A stretch of DNA of 64,000 nt from Palsa-504 sp963769715. Lineage in GTDB: Bacteria > Actinomycetota > Actinomycetes > Streptosporangiales > Streptosporangiaceae. Position 1 is the first letter of the stretch. Each line of letters starts with the position of its first letter. Made by a program: the position numbers and the translations under genes. Location: NCBI GenBank assembly GCA_963769715.1, contig CAVYNE010000031.1, forward strand, positions 248,001 through 312,000, written 5' to 3'. Positions 1 through 10,080 of this stretch are shown here, in pieces. The notes beneath the pieces are model-generated. The model was not told the origin of the DNA. It ran no database searches and worked only from the letters and a program-made list of their open reading frames with translations.

Positions 1-149
1 ATCCTGAGCAAAGTCGACTTGCCGGTACCGTTCGGGCCCACGACGCCGATCTTCGCGCCGGGCAGGAACGCCAGCGTGACGTCGTCGAGAATGACCTTGT
101 CGCCGTGCGCTTTTCGCACGGCACGCATCTGATAAATGAACTCCGGCAT
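1..149 (-). CDS. ettA: Energy-dependent translational throttle protein EttA, N-terminal end (partial)
   Basis: Only the first 49 codons are inside the window. The product begins MPEFIYQMRAVRKAHGDK and reaches the first Walker A motif GPNGTGKST, which is the typical start of EttA, a duplicated ABC-F ATPase without membrane segments that acts on the ribosomal E site. The ATG at 149 is chosen because family members start with M-x-E-F-I-Y. ettA beside a stand-alone ssb is a conserved actinobacterial arrangement (known from mycobacteria); here a GGDEF relic lies between them. Confidence 0.9.
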   Translation of the reverse strand, partial: MPEFIYQMRAVRKAHGDKVILDDVTLAFLPGAKIGVVGPNGTGKSTLLR

Positions 150-159
150 ATAGTCAAGC

Positions 160-645
160 CTACGGGCACCCGTCGGTTGCCTCGTCCCGCTCCTCCCGCG
201 CCGCTTTCGCTGGCACCTGGCCTGGGGTGTGGGCGTACACGCGCACCTGGTCTCGGCCGGCGTCCTTGGCCTTGTATAGCGCCACGTCGGCTGCGGCGAG
301 CAACTCGAACAGGTCATTGCCGTGCTGGCCGAGCACCGCCATCCCGATCGAGACCGTGACGCGGATGCGCGCGTCCGCGGCGGACACGCTTATCCGGGCG
401 GCGCTGGCCCGCAACCGCTCGGCGATCCCGTAGGCGCCAACGTCGTCGGTGCGGGGCAGCAGGACCGTGAACTCTTCTCCGCCGAACCGGCCCACCACGT
501 CCGACTCGCGGACCTGCATCATGAGCCAGGTCTCCGCGGACCTCGTAAAACGAGGGCCGTTCATCACGTTAGGTAACACAGTAGATGCGGTTCGTGCCAG
601 CACGTTGAGAAACCGGTATGTTGCCCAGAGCAGTTTTAGGGGCAT
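160..645 (-). pseudogene. Truncated GGDEF (diguanylate cyclase) relic
   Basis: The frame encodes the C-terminal half of a GGDEF domain: residues 50-62 read VVGRFGGEEFTVL (active-site GGEEF), followed by the family-typical VSIGMAV and a closing ADVALYKAKDAGRDQV. The first 38 or so residues do not resemble the N-terminal half of the fold (the Mg2+-binding Asp and the DxxHFKxxND segment are absent), so homology starts abruptly near base 530. With half a catalytic domain it should not make cyclic di-GMP. It most likely is the 3' remnant of a larger gene. A short translated product cannot be excluded. Confidence 0.6.
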
Positions 646-909
646 CAGCCTACGAGCGAAGGTGCCCGGTCGCTACGACAGACATGCCGGAACTACGGAC
701 AGACATATCGGTAGCTACCGAGCGTGTCGTGGCGCCGCACGGAATAGTTACGCTATGCTTCCGAGCGTCTCCGCTCCATGCGGCACCTGACAGACCCGAA
801 GAACGGCAGCAGACCCAGAGTCGAAGGGGTGGATTTGATGCGAGGCGTTATCTGGGGCTAGCGCTTGACGGGGCGTCTAGCTGCGAGGGGTCCACGGAGT
901 ACGGGACGC

Positions 910-1482
910 TTAGAAGGGTTCCGCAGGCACCGGGGGTATCGGGGTCTCGGCTGCTTCGTCCTCCTGGAGCGCTCGCGCGGCGACTTCGGCTTCGTCGAGG
1001 TCGCGGCCGAACCGCTCGATCGCGTCTTCGTCGATCATTCCCTCCGACTCCTCGGGCGCGTCGGGGTTCTCCGTGGACTCGTCGTCTGGAAGGTCGTCGT
1101 CCGTCGTCACGTGCTGAGGCCGCAAGCGGATGTAGTTCGCCGGGCCCCGGCTCAGGTCGTGTCCCACGGTGTCGGCCGTGATCTCGATCGAGGTCCTGAG
1201 CTGACCGTTCTTGTCTTCGAAGGTACTGGTCCTGAACTTCCCCTTGACGATGACCGGGTCGCCCTTGTGCAGGCTGGCTCGCACGTGATCGGCCAGCCTG
1301 GACCAGCAGCTGACGTTGTAATACGAGGTCTCGGCGTCGCGCCACTGGCCGGTCGCGCTGTCGCGGAAACGAGGTGTGGTGCCGACGCGCACCTTGGTGA
1401 CATGCTTGCCGGTCGCGGTGGTGCGAATGTTCGGGTCCTGGGCCACGAAGCCGACAAGGGTCACGTATCCGCCCTGGCTCAT
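910..1482 (-). CDS. ssb: Single-stranded DNA-binding protein, SsbB-type paralogue
   Basis: A 190-residue protein with an N-terminal OB fold (about residues 1-115: YVTLVGFVAQDPNIR, the YYNVSCW strand, VIVKGKF) and a disordered acidic C-terminal region. The tail ends PIPPVPAEPF rather than the canonical acidic DDDIPF tip that recruits replication partners. This is like actinobacterial SsbB paralogues, which work outside the main fork. The ATG at 1482 is preceded by a strong AAGGAGG ribosome site; a longer open frame to 1680 is not needed. It is not next to rpsF or rpsR, supporting the paralogue assignment. Two DnaA-box-like sites lie about 100 bases upstream. Confidence 0.9.
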   Translation of the reverse strand: MSQGGYVTLVGFVAQDPNIRTTATGKHVTKVRVGTTPRFRDSATGQWRDAETSYYNVSCWSRLADHVRASLHKGDPVIVKGKFRTSTFEDKNGQLRTSIEITADTVGHDLSRGPANYIRLRPQHVTTDDDLPDDESTENPDAPEESEGMIDEDAIERFGRDLDEAEVAARALQEDEAAETPIPPVPAEPF

Positions 1483-1574
1483 TTCGATCCTCCTTGAGTT
1501 CCCGGCGGCCCGACGCCACCGGTTCCTTCCACCGTGCCCGACCGCGCGCCCCGCCACCGGCCCGGCCGCTCTCC

Positions 1575-1612
1575 TGTGGATAACTCCGTCGTGGCAGACC
1601 ACCTGTGGACAA
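1575..1612. promoter_or_regulatory. Two DnaA-box-like 9-mers upstream of ssb
   Basis: TGTGGATAA (1575-1583) and TGTGGACAA (1604-1612) are exact reverse complements of TTATCCACA and TTGTCCACA, the E. coli and actinobacterial DnaA-box consensus. They have the same orientation and a 29-base start-to-start spacing, 93-130 bases upstream of the ssb start. This suggests DnaA-linked control of ssb; binding is inferred only. Confidence 0.45.
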
Positions 1613-1648
1613 CTATTTGCCATCCGCCATGCGTTGCGGAAAGATGCC

Positions 1649-1694
1649 GCCCCAACGCCCCCAACGCCCCCACGCCCCAACGCCCCAACGCCCC
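1649..1694. repeat. Short C-rich tandem repeat
   Basis: Imperfect copies of an 8-9 base unit built on CCAACGCC run through the gap between the aldo/keto reductase end and the ssb promoter region. No coding role is visible. Confidence 0.5.
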
Positions 1695-1708
1695 GCTGCT
1701 GCGGCGGG

Positions 1709-2479
1709 TCAGAGGCGGTTGATGCGGGCTACTTCCTCTGGGGTTAGGGAGAAGCTGAAGAGGTCGAGGTTCTGCTCGATGCGTTCGGGGTGAGAGGACT
1801 TGGGAATGACGATGACGCCGATTTCGAGGTGCCAGCGCAGGACCACCTGGGCGGGGGTCACGCCGTACTTGGCGGCGATCTCGACCAGCGTGCGGTCGCG
1901 CAGCCTGGTGCCCTTGAGCGGGCTGTAGCCCTCTACCGCTACGCCGCGTTTGGCGTGCGCGGTCAGCAGGGCCTCGTCGTAGCGTGACGGGCTCCACGGG
2001 ATCTGGTTGACGGCGGGCCCCTCTCCCGTTGCCTCGATCAGGTCGTCGATCTGGCCCACGCCGTAATTGCTCACCCCGACCGCGCGGGTCAGGCCCTCGT
2101 CCCTGACCGCGAGGAAGTCCCGCCACAGCGGCACCAGGTTCCGGCCGCGGGGCGGCCAGTGCACCAGCCACAGGTCCACGTGATCGGTGCGCAGCGCCTT
2201 CAGGCTGTCGTCAATGGTGGCCCGCACGCGGCTCGCGTTACCCGGCGGCAGCTTGGTGGTGAGGAACACCTCGGACCGGTCCAGGCCGCTGTCGGCGATG
2301 GCGCGGCCGACCTGGTCTTCGTTCCGGTACATGGTGGCGGTGTCGATGTGCCGGTAGCCGACCTGCAGGGCGTTCCGGACGGCCTCGTATGCGATCTGGC
2401 CCTGCATCTGCCAGGTGCCGAACCCAACCATCGGGATCGTGACGCCGCTGCCCAGGTCCACCACGGGAATCTCGGTCAT
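1709..2479 (-). CDS. Aldo/keto reductase
   Basis: A 256-residue single-domain NADPH-dependent aldo/keto reductase of the 2,5-diketo-D-gluconate reductase type. The catalytic tetrad is visible as D46, Y51, K76 and H107 (contexts HIDTATMY, TTKL, LVHWP). The cofactor signature VIPKSSHPERIEQN follows near residue 230. Length and motif order match active family members that reduce small aldehydes or keto acids. It lies downstream of the hut genes on the same strand with a 74-base gap. Substrate is unknown. Confidence 0.85.
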   Translation of the reverse strand: MTEIPVVDLGSGVTIPMVGFGTWQMQGQIAYEAVRNALQVGYRHIDTATMYRNEDQVGRAIADSGLDRSEVFLTTKLPPGNASRVRATIDDSLKALRTDHVDLWLVHWPPRGRNLVPLWRDFLAVRDEGLTRAVGVSNYGVGQIDDLIEATGEGPAVNQIPWSPSRYDEALLTAHAKRGVAVEGYSPLKGTRLRDRTLVEIAAKYGVTPAQVVLRWHLEIGVIVIPKSSHPERIEQNLDLFSFSLTPEEVARINRL

Positions 2480-2553
2480 GCCTCAATTGTCGCAATGGCA
2501 CTGCGAGGAGGAGGAAAGGGGCCGCGTTGCGGAGCCGAGGGGGAATGGGGCCG

Positions 2554-3936
2554 CTAGCCGAGGACGGCGCGGATGGCGCGGGAAAGCTCGCCGGGCACGT
2601 CGGGGACTAGCAGGTGGACTCCGTCCCGGACGACGTCGCGGCCGCCAATCACGACCGTGCGCACGTCGGCCGCGCAGGCGCCGAACACGGCCGCCTCCAG
2701 CGCCAGCTCGTCGGCCGCGCCCGCGGTCCGGGGACTGTCCAGGGACACGGTGACCAGGTCGGCCCAGGCCCCGGGCGCGATCTCCCCCGCGTCCGGCCAG
2801 CCCAGGCTGGTGTGCCCGTCGCAGGTCGCGGCGCCCAGCAGCGTTTCCGCGGTGAAGTGGCCGCGGGCCCGGCGGGCCAGCCGTTCGGCGTACTCGACCC
2901 CGCGGGCTTCTTCCAGCATGTCGATCACCGCATGGCTGTCGCTGCCCAGGGTCAGCGTGCAGCCGGCCGCGGCCAGCGCCTGCGCGGGCGCGAGGCCGTC
3001 GCCAAGATCGCGCTCGGTGGTGGGGCACAGGCAGGCGAACACGCCGCAGCCGCCGAGCAGGTCCAGGTCGCCGGCGTCGACCTGGATGGCGTGCACGACC
3101 GTGGTCCGCGGCCCGAGCACGTCCTCGTCGTAGAGCAGCTTGCTGGGCGACACGCCGTAGAGCGCCTGGCACGCGTCGTTCTCGGCCTGCTGTTCCGACA
3201 TGTGCGCGTGCAGCGGGGCCCCCCACCGGTGCGCCCAGGCCACCACCGTATGCATCTGGTCCCGCGGGACCGCGCGGACCGAATGGATCGCGGCACCCGC
3301 CTTGGCGTGCGGCGAGATCATCCCGTGCTCATCGAAGCCGAGGTCCGTGGCCCGCGATGCCCACTGCGCGGCGTCGCCGTCGCCGAAGCGCAGTTGCGGG
3401 CCGGCCAGCGGCAGCATCCCGCCCGGAGCGGTCGGGCCCCAAGGAGCCAGGCCGCCGGCCAGGTAGCAGGTGTCGAGCAGCGTCATCCGCAGGCCGGCCT
3501 CGGCGGCCGCCTGGACCAGGGCCCGGCCCATCGCGTTGGGGTCGGCATAGGGCCGCCCGCCCGGCTGGTGGTGCAGGTAGTGGAACTCGCCCACGCAGCT
3601 CACCCCGGCCAGCGCCATCTCGGCGTACACGGCGCGGGCCAGCGTCAGGTAGCTGTCGGGGTCGAGCCGGGCCGCGACCTCGTACATCCGCTCGCGCCAG
3701 GTCCAGAACGTGCCGCGGTCAGCCTGAGTGACGGCGCGCAGGGCGCGGTGGAAGGCGTGCGAGTGCGCGTTGGCGAACCCCGGCAGGGTGAGGCCGGGGA
3801 GGTGTTCCGCCTCGGCGCGTGGGGCGGCCGCGGGGGTAACGGAAGTGAAACGCTCTCCGTCGGCTTCGATCAGGACGTCGCGGCAGACGCCGCGGCCGGA
3901 GAGCCAGGCCAGGTCGGCGAGCCAGCGGCGGATCAT
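2554..3936 (-). CDS. hutF: Formimidoylglutamate deiminase
   Basis: A 460-residue amidohydrolase-superfamily enzyme that converts N-formimidoyl-L-glutamate to N-formyl-L-glutamate plus ammonia in histidine degradation. Metal-site residues are H58 and H60 (GFANAHSHAFHRAL), H243/H245 (PLHAHMSEQ), H282 (VVHAIQ) and D333 (LGSDSH). The PLHAHMSEQ segment is characteristic of HutF as opposed to guanine deaminase. It is the third gene of the hutU / M20 amidohydrolase / hutF set, separated by 31 bases from the M20 gene. Imidazolonepropionase (HutI), often nearby in actinobacteria, is not found in this window. Confidence 0.92.
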   Translation of the reverse strand: MIRRWLADLAWLSGRGVCRDVLIEADGERFTSVTPAAAPRAEAEHLPGLTLPGFANAHSHAFHRALRAVTQADRGTFWTWRERMYEVAARLDPDSYLTLARAVYAEMALAGVSCVGEFHYLHHQPGGRPYADPNAMGRALVQAAAEAGLRMTLLDTCYLAGGLAPWGPTAPGGMLPLAGPQLRFGDGDAAQWASRATDLGFDEHGMISPHAKAGAAIHSVRAVPRDQMHTVVAWAHRWGAPLHAHMSEQQAENDACQALYGVSPSKLLYDEDVLGPRTTVVHAIQVDAGDLDLLGGCGVFACLCPTTERDLGDGLAPAQALAAAGCTLTLGSDSHAVIDMLEEARGVEYAERLARRARGHFTAETLLGAATCDGHTSLGWPDAGEIAPGAWADLVTVSLDSPRTAGAADELALEAAVFGACAADVRTVVIGGRDVVRDGVHLLVPDVPGELSRAIRAVLG

Positions 3937-3967
3937 CGGGGCAGGTCCGGTCCGGGGAGGCGGCGGG

Positions 3968-5208
3968 TCACCGGGCTAGGTCCTCGAGGACTAGGGCGAG
4001 CGCGCGGACGCCGGCTTCGCAGTCGGCCAGGTCGGCGTATTCGGCGGGCGAATGGGAGACGCCGGTGGGGTTGCGCACGAACAGCATGGCCGCCGGCACC
4101 CGGGCGGCGAGGACCCCGGCGTCGTGCCCGGCCCCGGTGGACAGCACCGGCGCATGCAACCCGGCCGCGGCGAGCACGCCCTCGATCCGGTCCCGCAGCC
4201 CCTGGTCGAAATGGACGGGCGGGGTGTACGACTCCTGCCGCACGCTTAGCGTGACCCCGCACTCGGCGGAGTATCTCATTGATGCCGAACGGACCGCGGT
4301 GAGGGTCTTCTCCAACCTGGCCTCATCCGGTGCCCGGGCGTCCAGCCAGGCCGTTACCGCGGCGGAGACTCCGTTGGCGCCGCCGGGCTCGGCGATCACC
4401 TTGCCGATCGTGGCCAGCGCTCCGGTATCCGCGGCCGCGCGGCGAGCCGCGAGCACCGTTCTGGCGTAGGGCAGCATAGGGTCCTTGCGGTCGGCGAGCC
4501 GGGCGGTTCCCGCGTGATCGGCGCGGCCCCGGAAGTCGAGCCGCCACCGGCCGTGCGGCCAGATGCCCTTGGCGAGGCCGACGGCGGCGCCCAGCGGGGC
4601 GAGCGCGCGGCCCTGCTCGACGTGCAGTTCGACGAACGCGCCGATGCTCTCGAGCAGGTCCTCGCGGGGACCGAGCAGGCTCGCGTCGGCGCCTGCGGCC
4701 GCCATCGCCGCGGCCAGCGCGACGCCGTCGTCGTCGGTGAGGCCGCGGGCGGTTTCCGGATCGATGGCCCCGGTCATCAGGCGGCTCCCCAGGCAGGGAA
4801 CGCGAAACCGAGCGCCTTCTTCCTCGGTGAACAGGGCAAGTGCGAGGGCCCGTTCGGGATAAAAGTTCTTGTCCTTCAGCATTTCCACGGCGGCCAGCGC
4901 GGACGCGACGCCGAGCGCTCCGTCGTAGCCCCCGCCGTCAGGGACCGAGTCCAGGTGGCTGCCGGTGACGATGGCGTTTTCCCTGGCGGCGCTTGTCGGG
5001 GTATTCGGGGTATTCGGGGTTTTCGGGTCCCACCAGGCCCACAGGTTGCCGTTGTTGTCTGGCTGCGCGGTCAGGCCGAGCTTTTCCGCCTGGCGGGCGA
5101 ACCAGGCGCGGCACTGCGCGTCGGCCTCGGTCCAGGAGTAGCGGCGGTAGCCGCCGGTCCCGGGGTCGCGGCCGAGCGGCTCGAGTTCGCGCCAGAGACC
5201 GGCGAAGC

Positions 5209-5212
<4 letters not shown>
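3968..5212 (-). CDS. M20-family amidohydrolase, allantoate amidohydrolase-like (probable N-formylglutamate step)
   Basis: A 414-residue di-metal amidohydrolase of the allantoate/N-carbamoyl-L-amino-acid hydrolase family. Metal ligands are visible at H86 (TGSHLDSVPDGG), D97 (GYDGALGV) and the E131/E132 pair (FTEEEG). A short Pro/Asn/Thr repeat at residues 64-72 interrupts the N-terminal region. It overlaps hutU by four bases (ATGA) and precedes hutF. HutF makes N-formylglutamate and no HutG-type deformylase is seen here, so I infer that this enzyme removes the formyl group. Names based on homology alone would call it allantoate amidohydrolase. Confidence 0.85.
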
Positions 5213-6867
<1,655 letters not shown>

Positions 6868-6972
6868 GAGAGCGGGTCCTTCCTGCTGGCGATCATGTGC
6901 CCATCATGGCCGGGCGGAAATGAGGGTGACAAGCAGGGTGGACCATTGCTGGGTTCGGCGCCTGTGTGTTCG

Positions 6973-7060
6973 GCGCCTGTGCGGCGGGTCTCGGTGATTG
7001 GAACCTCGGGTTCCGGCAAGTCGACCTTGGCTCGGTCGCTAGCGGTTACGCTGGCGCCTC
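6973..7060 (+). pseudogene. 5' fragment of a P-loop kinase/AAA-type gene
   Basis: In the plus strand the frame reads VRRVSVIGTSGSGKSTLARSLA, a nucleotide-binding N-terminus typical of small adenylate-kinase-like (topology modulation) P-loop proteins. After about 30 residues the frame runs into the 3' end of the protease gene on the other strand, and no Walker B or lid region follows. A direct repeat of TTCGGCGCCTGTG precedes it. I read this as a remnant cut off by a rearrangement. Confidence 0.45.
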
Positions 7061-7994
7061 AAGCCGCCACTAGCTCCGATGGCTCAGCGATGACGTCGAC
7101 TAGGGCTCCGTTACGCATGACGGTGATAGCCAGGGGCCGGCCGATCGCTTCGGCGAACATCAGCCGCTGCAGGTCCTGGGAGGTTCTTACCGGCTGTCCC
7201 CCGGCGGTGAGCAGCAGGTCCCCTGCGCGCAGGCCGGCCCGGTCGGCGGGTCCGCCGCTGACCACCTGGGCCACGAGCAGGCCGGTCGTCCGGCCGAGCC
7301 GTTCGCGCCAGTTGGCGGGCACCGGGCCCGGCATCATGGCCAGGCCCAGATAGGCCCGCCGGACCCGGCCGTCACGCATGAGCGCCGAGATGATCCGCCG
7401 CGTGGTGTCGTTGATCGGGACGGCCAAGCCTAGACCCACGCCAGCCACGGCGGTGTTGATGCCGACCACGCGGGCGTCCGCGTCGGCCAGCGCGCCGCCC
7501 GAGTTGCCCGGGTTGAGCGCGGCGTCGGTCTGGATGACATCCTCGATCACGCGCCCGCGGGCCGGTAGGGATCGGCCGAGCGCGCTGACCACGCCGGCCG
7601 TCACCGAGCCTGCCAGGCCGAGCGGGTTGCCGACCGCCACCACCAGCTGCCCGACCACGAGCTTGTCGGCCTCGCCGAGCTCAGCGGGCTCCGGGGTCGG
7701 GCCGTTGGCGCGCAGCACCGCCAGATCGGACAGCGGGTCCACGCCCACTACCCGGAACGGCGTCGACGTACCGTCGGAGAACGACGCGGTGCCGCTAGTG
7801 GACTTTCCGACTACGTGGGCGTTGGTCAGCAGGAACCCGTCGCCGGTGAAGACCACGCCGGAGCCGAGGCTCTCCCCGATTTGGCCTCGGCCTTGGCCAC
7901 GGGGCACGCGGAGGCTCGCGACCTTGGGCGTGAGCCGTTCGGCCACAGAGGAAACGATCTGCGAATATGCGTCCAGGGGGTGACTGGCCTCCAT
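7059..7994 (-). CDS. HtrA-like serine protease with PDZ domain, cytoplasmic
   Basis: A 311-residue trypsin-like protease: chymotrypsin fold at about 20-210 with catalytic triad H60 (LTNAHVV), D90 (DPLSDLAVL) and S165 (NPGNSGGAL), then one PDZ domain (about 220-305, GLLVAQVVSGGPADRAGLRAGD). There is no signal peptide or membrane segment, unlike classic actinobacterial HtrA/PepD. It is therefore predicted to be cytosolic, with a quality-control or regulatory role. The ATG at 7994 follows GGGAG. A perfect 11-base palindrome lies 34 bases upstream. Confidence 0.9.
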   Translation of the reverse strand: MEASHPLDAYSQIVSSVAERLTPKVASLRVPRGQGRGQIGESLGSGVVFTGDGFLLTNAHVVGKSTSGTASFSDGTSTPFRVVGVDPLSDLAVLRANGPTPEPAELGEADKLVVGQLVVAVGNPLGLAGSVTAGVVSALGRSLPARGRVIEDVIQTDAALNPGNSGGALADADARVVGINTAVAGVGLGLAVPINDTTRRIISALMRDGRVRRAYLGLAMMPGPVPANWRERLGRTTGLLVAQVVSGGPADRAGLRAGDLLLTAGGQPVRTSQDLQRLMFAEAIGRPLAITVMRNGALVDVIAEPSELVAA

Positions 7995-8027
7995 GACATC
8001 TCCCAGCCGTGCAGGATGATTACAGGA

Positions 8028-8038
8028 TTACACTGTAA
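8028..8038. promoter_or_regulatory. Palindromic operator candidate upstream of the protease gene
   Basis: TTACACTGTAA is a perfect 11-base palindrome. An overlapping arm gives TTACAG-N7-CTGTAA (8020-8038). It sits where the promoter of the protease gene is expected and could bind a dimeric repressor. No regulator is identified. Confidence 0.3.
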
Positions 8039-8140
8039 CCACGCCATCGGATGGGGGCTTCCCCGTGGCTGTTCCGCCTGGAGCGGAATCCTGGGTGGCC
8101 TGGTCAGGACGGCGGCGCGGTTGCGGTGGCGCTGGCTTGG

Positions 8141-8524
8141 TCACGGCGGCGGCGCGTGGCCGGCCAGGCCGATGGGGTTGCCTCCCGGGTCGATGATCGT
8201 GGCGAGGGTGCGGGTTGGGCCGTCAGGGGCGGGAGGCTCGAGGACCTCGCCGCCATTCTTTGTGACCAGTTCGAGGGCTTCGGCCATGTCGGCCACGTGG
8301 ATCCAGAGCATGGGCCCGGCCTCCCGGGCAGGCGGTCGGTCCTCGACCCACTGGCCGATAAGGCCGGGCGTCTCGAAGTCCGGGTAGTGCGCTTCGATCT
8401 GCCAGCCGAAAACCGCCTGGTAGAACGTAGCTGCCCGGCCGCGGTCGGCCGCTGGCAGCTGAAGGTAGCAGACCTGGCCGTGAACGAGGCCGAGCGCTCG
8501 GGTGGTTTCGGGATCCTGGGTCAT
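8141..8524 (-). CDS. VOC (glyoxalase/bleomycin resistance) family protein
   Basis: A 127-residue single VOC module with paired beta-alpha-beta-beta-beta halves: GQVCYLQLPAADRGRAATFYQ, then MLWIHVADM, and the closing IIDPGGNPIGL typical of the fold. The start at 8524 (MTQDPETTRAL) is preferred over the longer frame to 8596, which would overlap the upstream gene's end. It lies 50 bases downstream of the VOC-methyltransferase fusion on the same strand, probably co-transcribed. Its domain resembles the fusion's N-terminal VOC domain. Substrate is unknown. Confidence 0.8.
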   Translation of the reverse strand: MTQDPETTRALGLVHGQVCYLQLPAADRGRAATFYQAVFGWQIEAHYPDFETPGLIGQWVEDRPPAREAGPMLWIHVADMAEALELVTKNGGEVLEPPAPDGPTRTLATIIDPGGNPIGLAGHAPPP

Positions 8525-8574
8525 GGGCGGTCCTGTCTTTGTGGCCTGTCTTTGCGGCTCTATGGCTTTGCGGC

Positions 8575-10080
8575 TTATGGCCTGGCGGGCCGGCACTCGA
8601 CTACGAACCGGCCGGATGACTGCGTGCGCGCGGCGACAACCTCGAGGCCGGCTTGCCGCGCAAGCTCGGTGAACTGCGTGAGCGTGCTGGTCTTCCCGCC
8701 CGCCACCAGCATGTCGATACCCAGGGAACGGGGGGTTTCGTCGGCCGAGACGCCGCCGAGGATAGCTATTGTGCCTTTTGGCCGGGTCGGCTGCGGCGGG
8801 ACCGCCTGTGGCGGGACCGCCTGTGGCGGGACCGCGGCCTCCGCGGCGGCCTCGGCGCAGCGGCGCAAGATGGCTACGGTCGGCTCGTCGGCCCAGTCGT
8901 TGAGGACGCTCTTCAGCAGGTAGAGGTCGGCTCCGGCCGGGAGTGGATCGAAGAAGCTCTGCCCATTGACCGTCATCCGACTGGAGACTCCGAAGCTGTC
9001 GATGATCTCGCCGGCCCGGGCCACCGGGCCCGGGAGGTCAACGAGGATGCCTTGTGCTCGAGGGTGACGCCGGAGCAGCGAGGCCAGCATGGCCCCGGTC
9101 CCGCCGCCGACATCGACGACGGTGCGGACTTGGTCCCACCCGTCGCTGAGCTCGATGTCGAAGTCGGGGATGCCGTGCCCGGCCGGTCCCATGAGCGCGT
9201 CGAATTCCGCCGCGATCTGCGGATGGGCGGCCAGGTCCTCCCAGAAGGGCAGCCCGAACACCTGCTGGTAGGCCGGCTGGCCGGTGCGGACGTAGTCGAG
9301 CAGCGTCCCCCAGGTTTGGGCCATCCGGCCGCCGATGCCGTCGAGGTCGAGGAAGCTTGCCGCCGAGAGCTGCTCGGCGGCGCGGTTGCACGCGAACCGC
9401 CCGGGCGCTTCCTCCGCGAACACGCCCTTGGAGACGAGATGGGCGAGAACAGCATGCAGGGCGTCGCGGTCACAGTCGGCCGCCTCAGCGAGTTCGGCTA
9501 TGCCGGTGCGGCCCGCGGAGATGTGTTCGGGGATGCGCAAGGTCGCGGCCGCATGGAGGCACCAGGGGGTGGCCAGGTCCAGCATGCGGCCGAGGTCCAC
9601 GGTGTCGTCCGAGGGGGCGCTGGCCTCGGGGGCGCTGGCTTCGGGGGCGCTGGCCTCGGGGGCGCTGGCCTCGGGGGCGCTGGCCTCGGCCGCCGCGGTC
9701 TGCGCTAGGCCGGGCTGCTGGTAGACGCCGAGGGTGTTGCCGCCGGGATCTTTGAACCAGGCGAATACCTCACCCGCGGCCTGGTCTACCGGCCGGACGA
9801 TCTCGCCGCCTGCGGCCCGCACCGACGCCAGGGTGGCCTCGGCGTCGGCCACCATGATGTAGATACCGAAGCCAGGCTCGGGGGCAGGCGGGCGGCCGAC
9901 GACGAAGGTCCCGCTGACCTCCCCAACGGTGTCATCGAAGGACGTGGAACTGTCACCTCTCTGCCTCACTTTCCAGCTGAACGCCTGCTGGTAAAACTCG
10001 GCGGAGCGGGCCACATCCGTGGCGGGAATTTCGATGTAGCAGATCTTCCCCGTGCGCCAATTCGGTCGCTCTTCTACCAT
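8575..10080 (-). CDS. VOC domain fused to a SAM-dependent O-methyltransferase
   Basis: A 501-residue fusion. Residues 10-122 are a VOC domain (CYIEIPATDVARSAEFY ... WFKDPGGNTLGVYQ). Residues 132-156 are five tandem EASAP units. From about 160 to the end is a plant-type/actinomycete O-methyltransferase: a winged-helix dimerisation region (IAELAEAADCDRDALHAVLAHLVSKGVF), the SAM loop VVDVGGGTG (321-328), LVDLP, and the post-motif LKSVLNDWADE. A second linker has three PPQAV-type units near residues 420-435. Such methyltransferases usually modify polyketides or phenolics, but the usual catalytic His before Asp is replaced in LNDW. The VOC partner may bind the substrate. No biosynthetic cluster surrounds it. 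Confidence 0.85.
   Translation of the reverse strand: MVEERPNWRTGKICYIEIPATDVARSAEFYQQAFSWKVRQRGDSSTSFDDTVGEVSGTFVVGRPPAPEPGFGIYIMVADAEATLASVRAAGGEIVRPVDQAAGEVFAWFKDPGGNTLGVYQQPGLAQTAAAEASAPEASAPEASAPEASAPEASAPSDDTVDLGRMLDLATPWCLHAAATLRIPEHISAGRTGIAELAEAADCDRDALHAVLAHLVSKGVFAEEAPGRFACNRAAEQLSAASFLDLDGIGGRMAQTWGTLLDYVRTGQPAYQQVFGLPFWEDLAAHPQIAAEFDALMGPAGHGIPDFDIELSDGWDQVRTVVDVGGGTGAMLASLLRRHPRAQGILVDLPGPVARAGEIIDSFGVSSRMTVNGQSFFDPLPAGADLYLLKSVLNDWADEPTVAILRRCAEAAAEAAVPPQAVPPQAVPPQPTRPKGTIAILGGVSADETPRSLGIDMLVAGGKTSTLTQFTELARQAGLEVVAARTQSSGRFVVECRPARP
8791..8835. repeat. Three 15-base in-frame tandem repeats
   Basis: Three copies of a CTGYGGCGGGACCGC unit encode a Pro-Pro-Gln-Ala-Val linker in the methyltransferase domain. 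The unit length is divisible by three, so copy changes keep the frame. Confidence 0.85.
9613..9687. repeat. Five 15-base in-frame tandem repeats
   Basis: Five nearly identical GGGGGCGCTGGCCTC units (one C/T change) encode the EASAP linker between the VOC and methyltransferase domains. Confidence 0.9.

Noticed and set aside
709..720. CGGTAGCTACCG perfect 12-base palindrome
   Set aside because: Isolated in a gap with no gene start close by; a palindrome of this length can occur by chance, so no function is claimed.
1575..1612. Replication origin
   Set aside because: Only two DnaA boxes, no AT-rich unwinding region, and no dnaA, dnaN or rpmH nearby.
2614..4254. 546-residue plus-strand open frame opposite hutF
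   Set aside because: It is a GC-rich shadow of hutF and the M20 gene; its translation is Gly/Arg/His-rich with no domain, while the minus strand encodes intact enzymes.
9613..9687. Possible CRISPR-like array
   Set aside because: Directly adjoining 15-base units without spacers, translated in frame as a protein linker.
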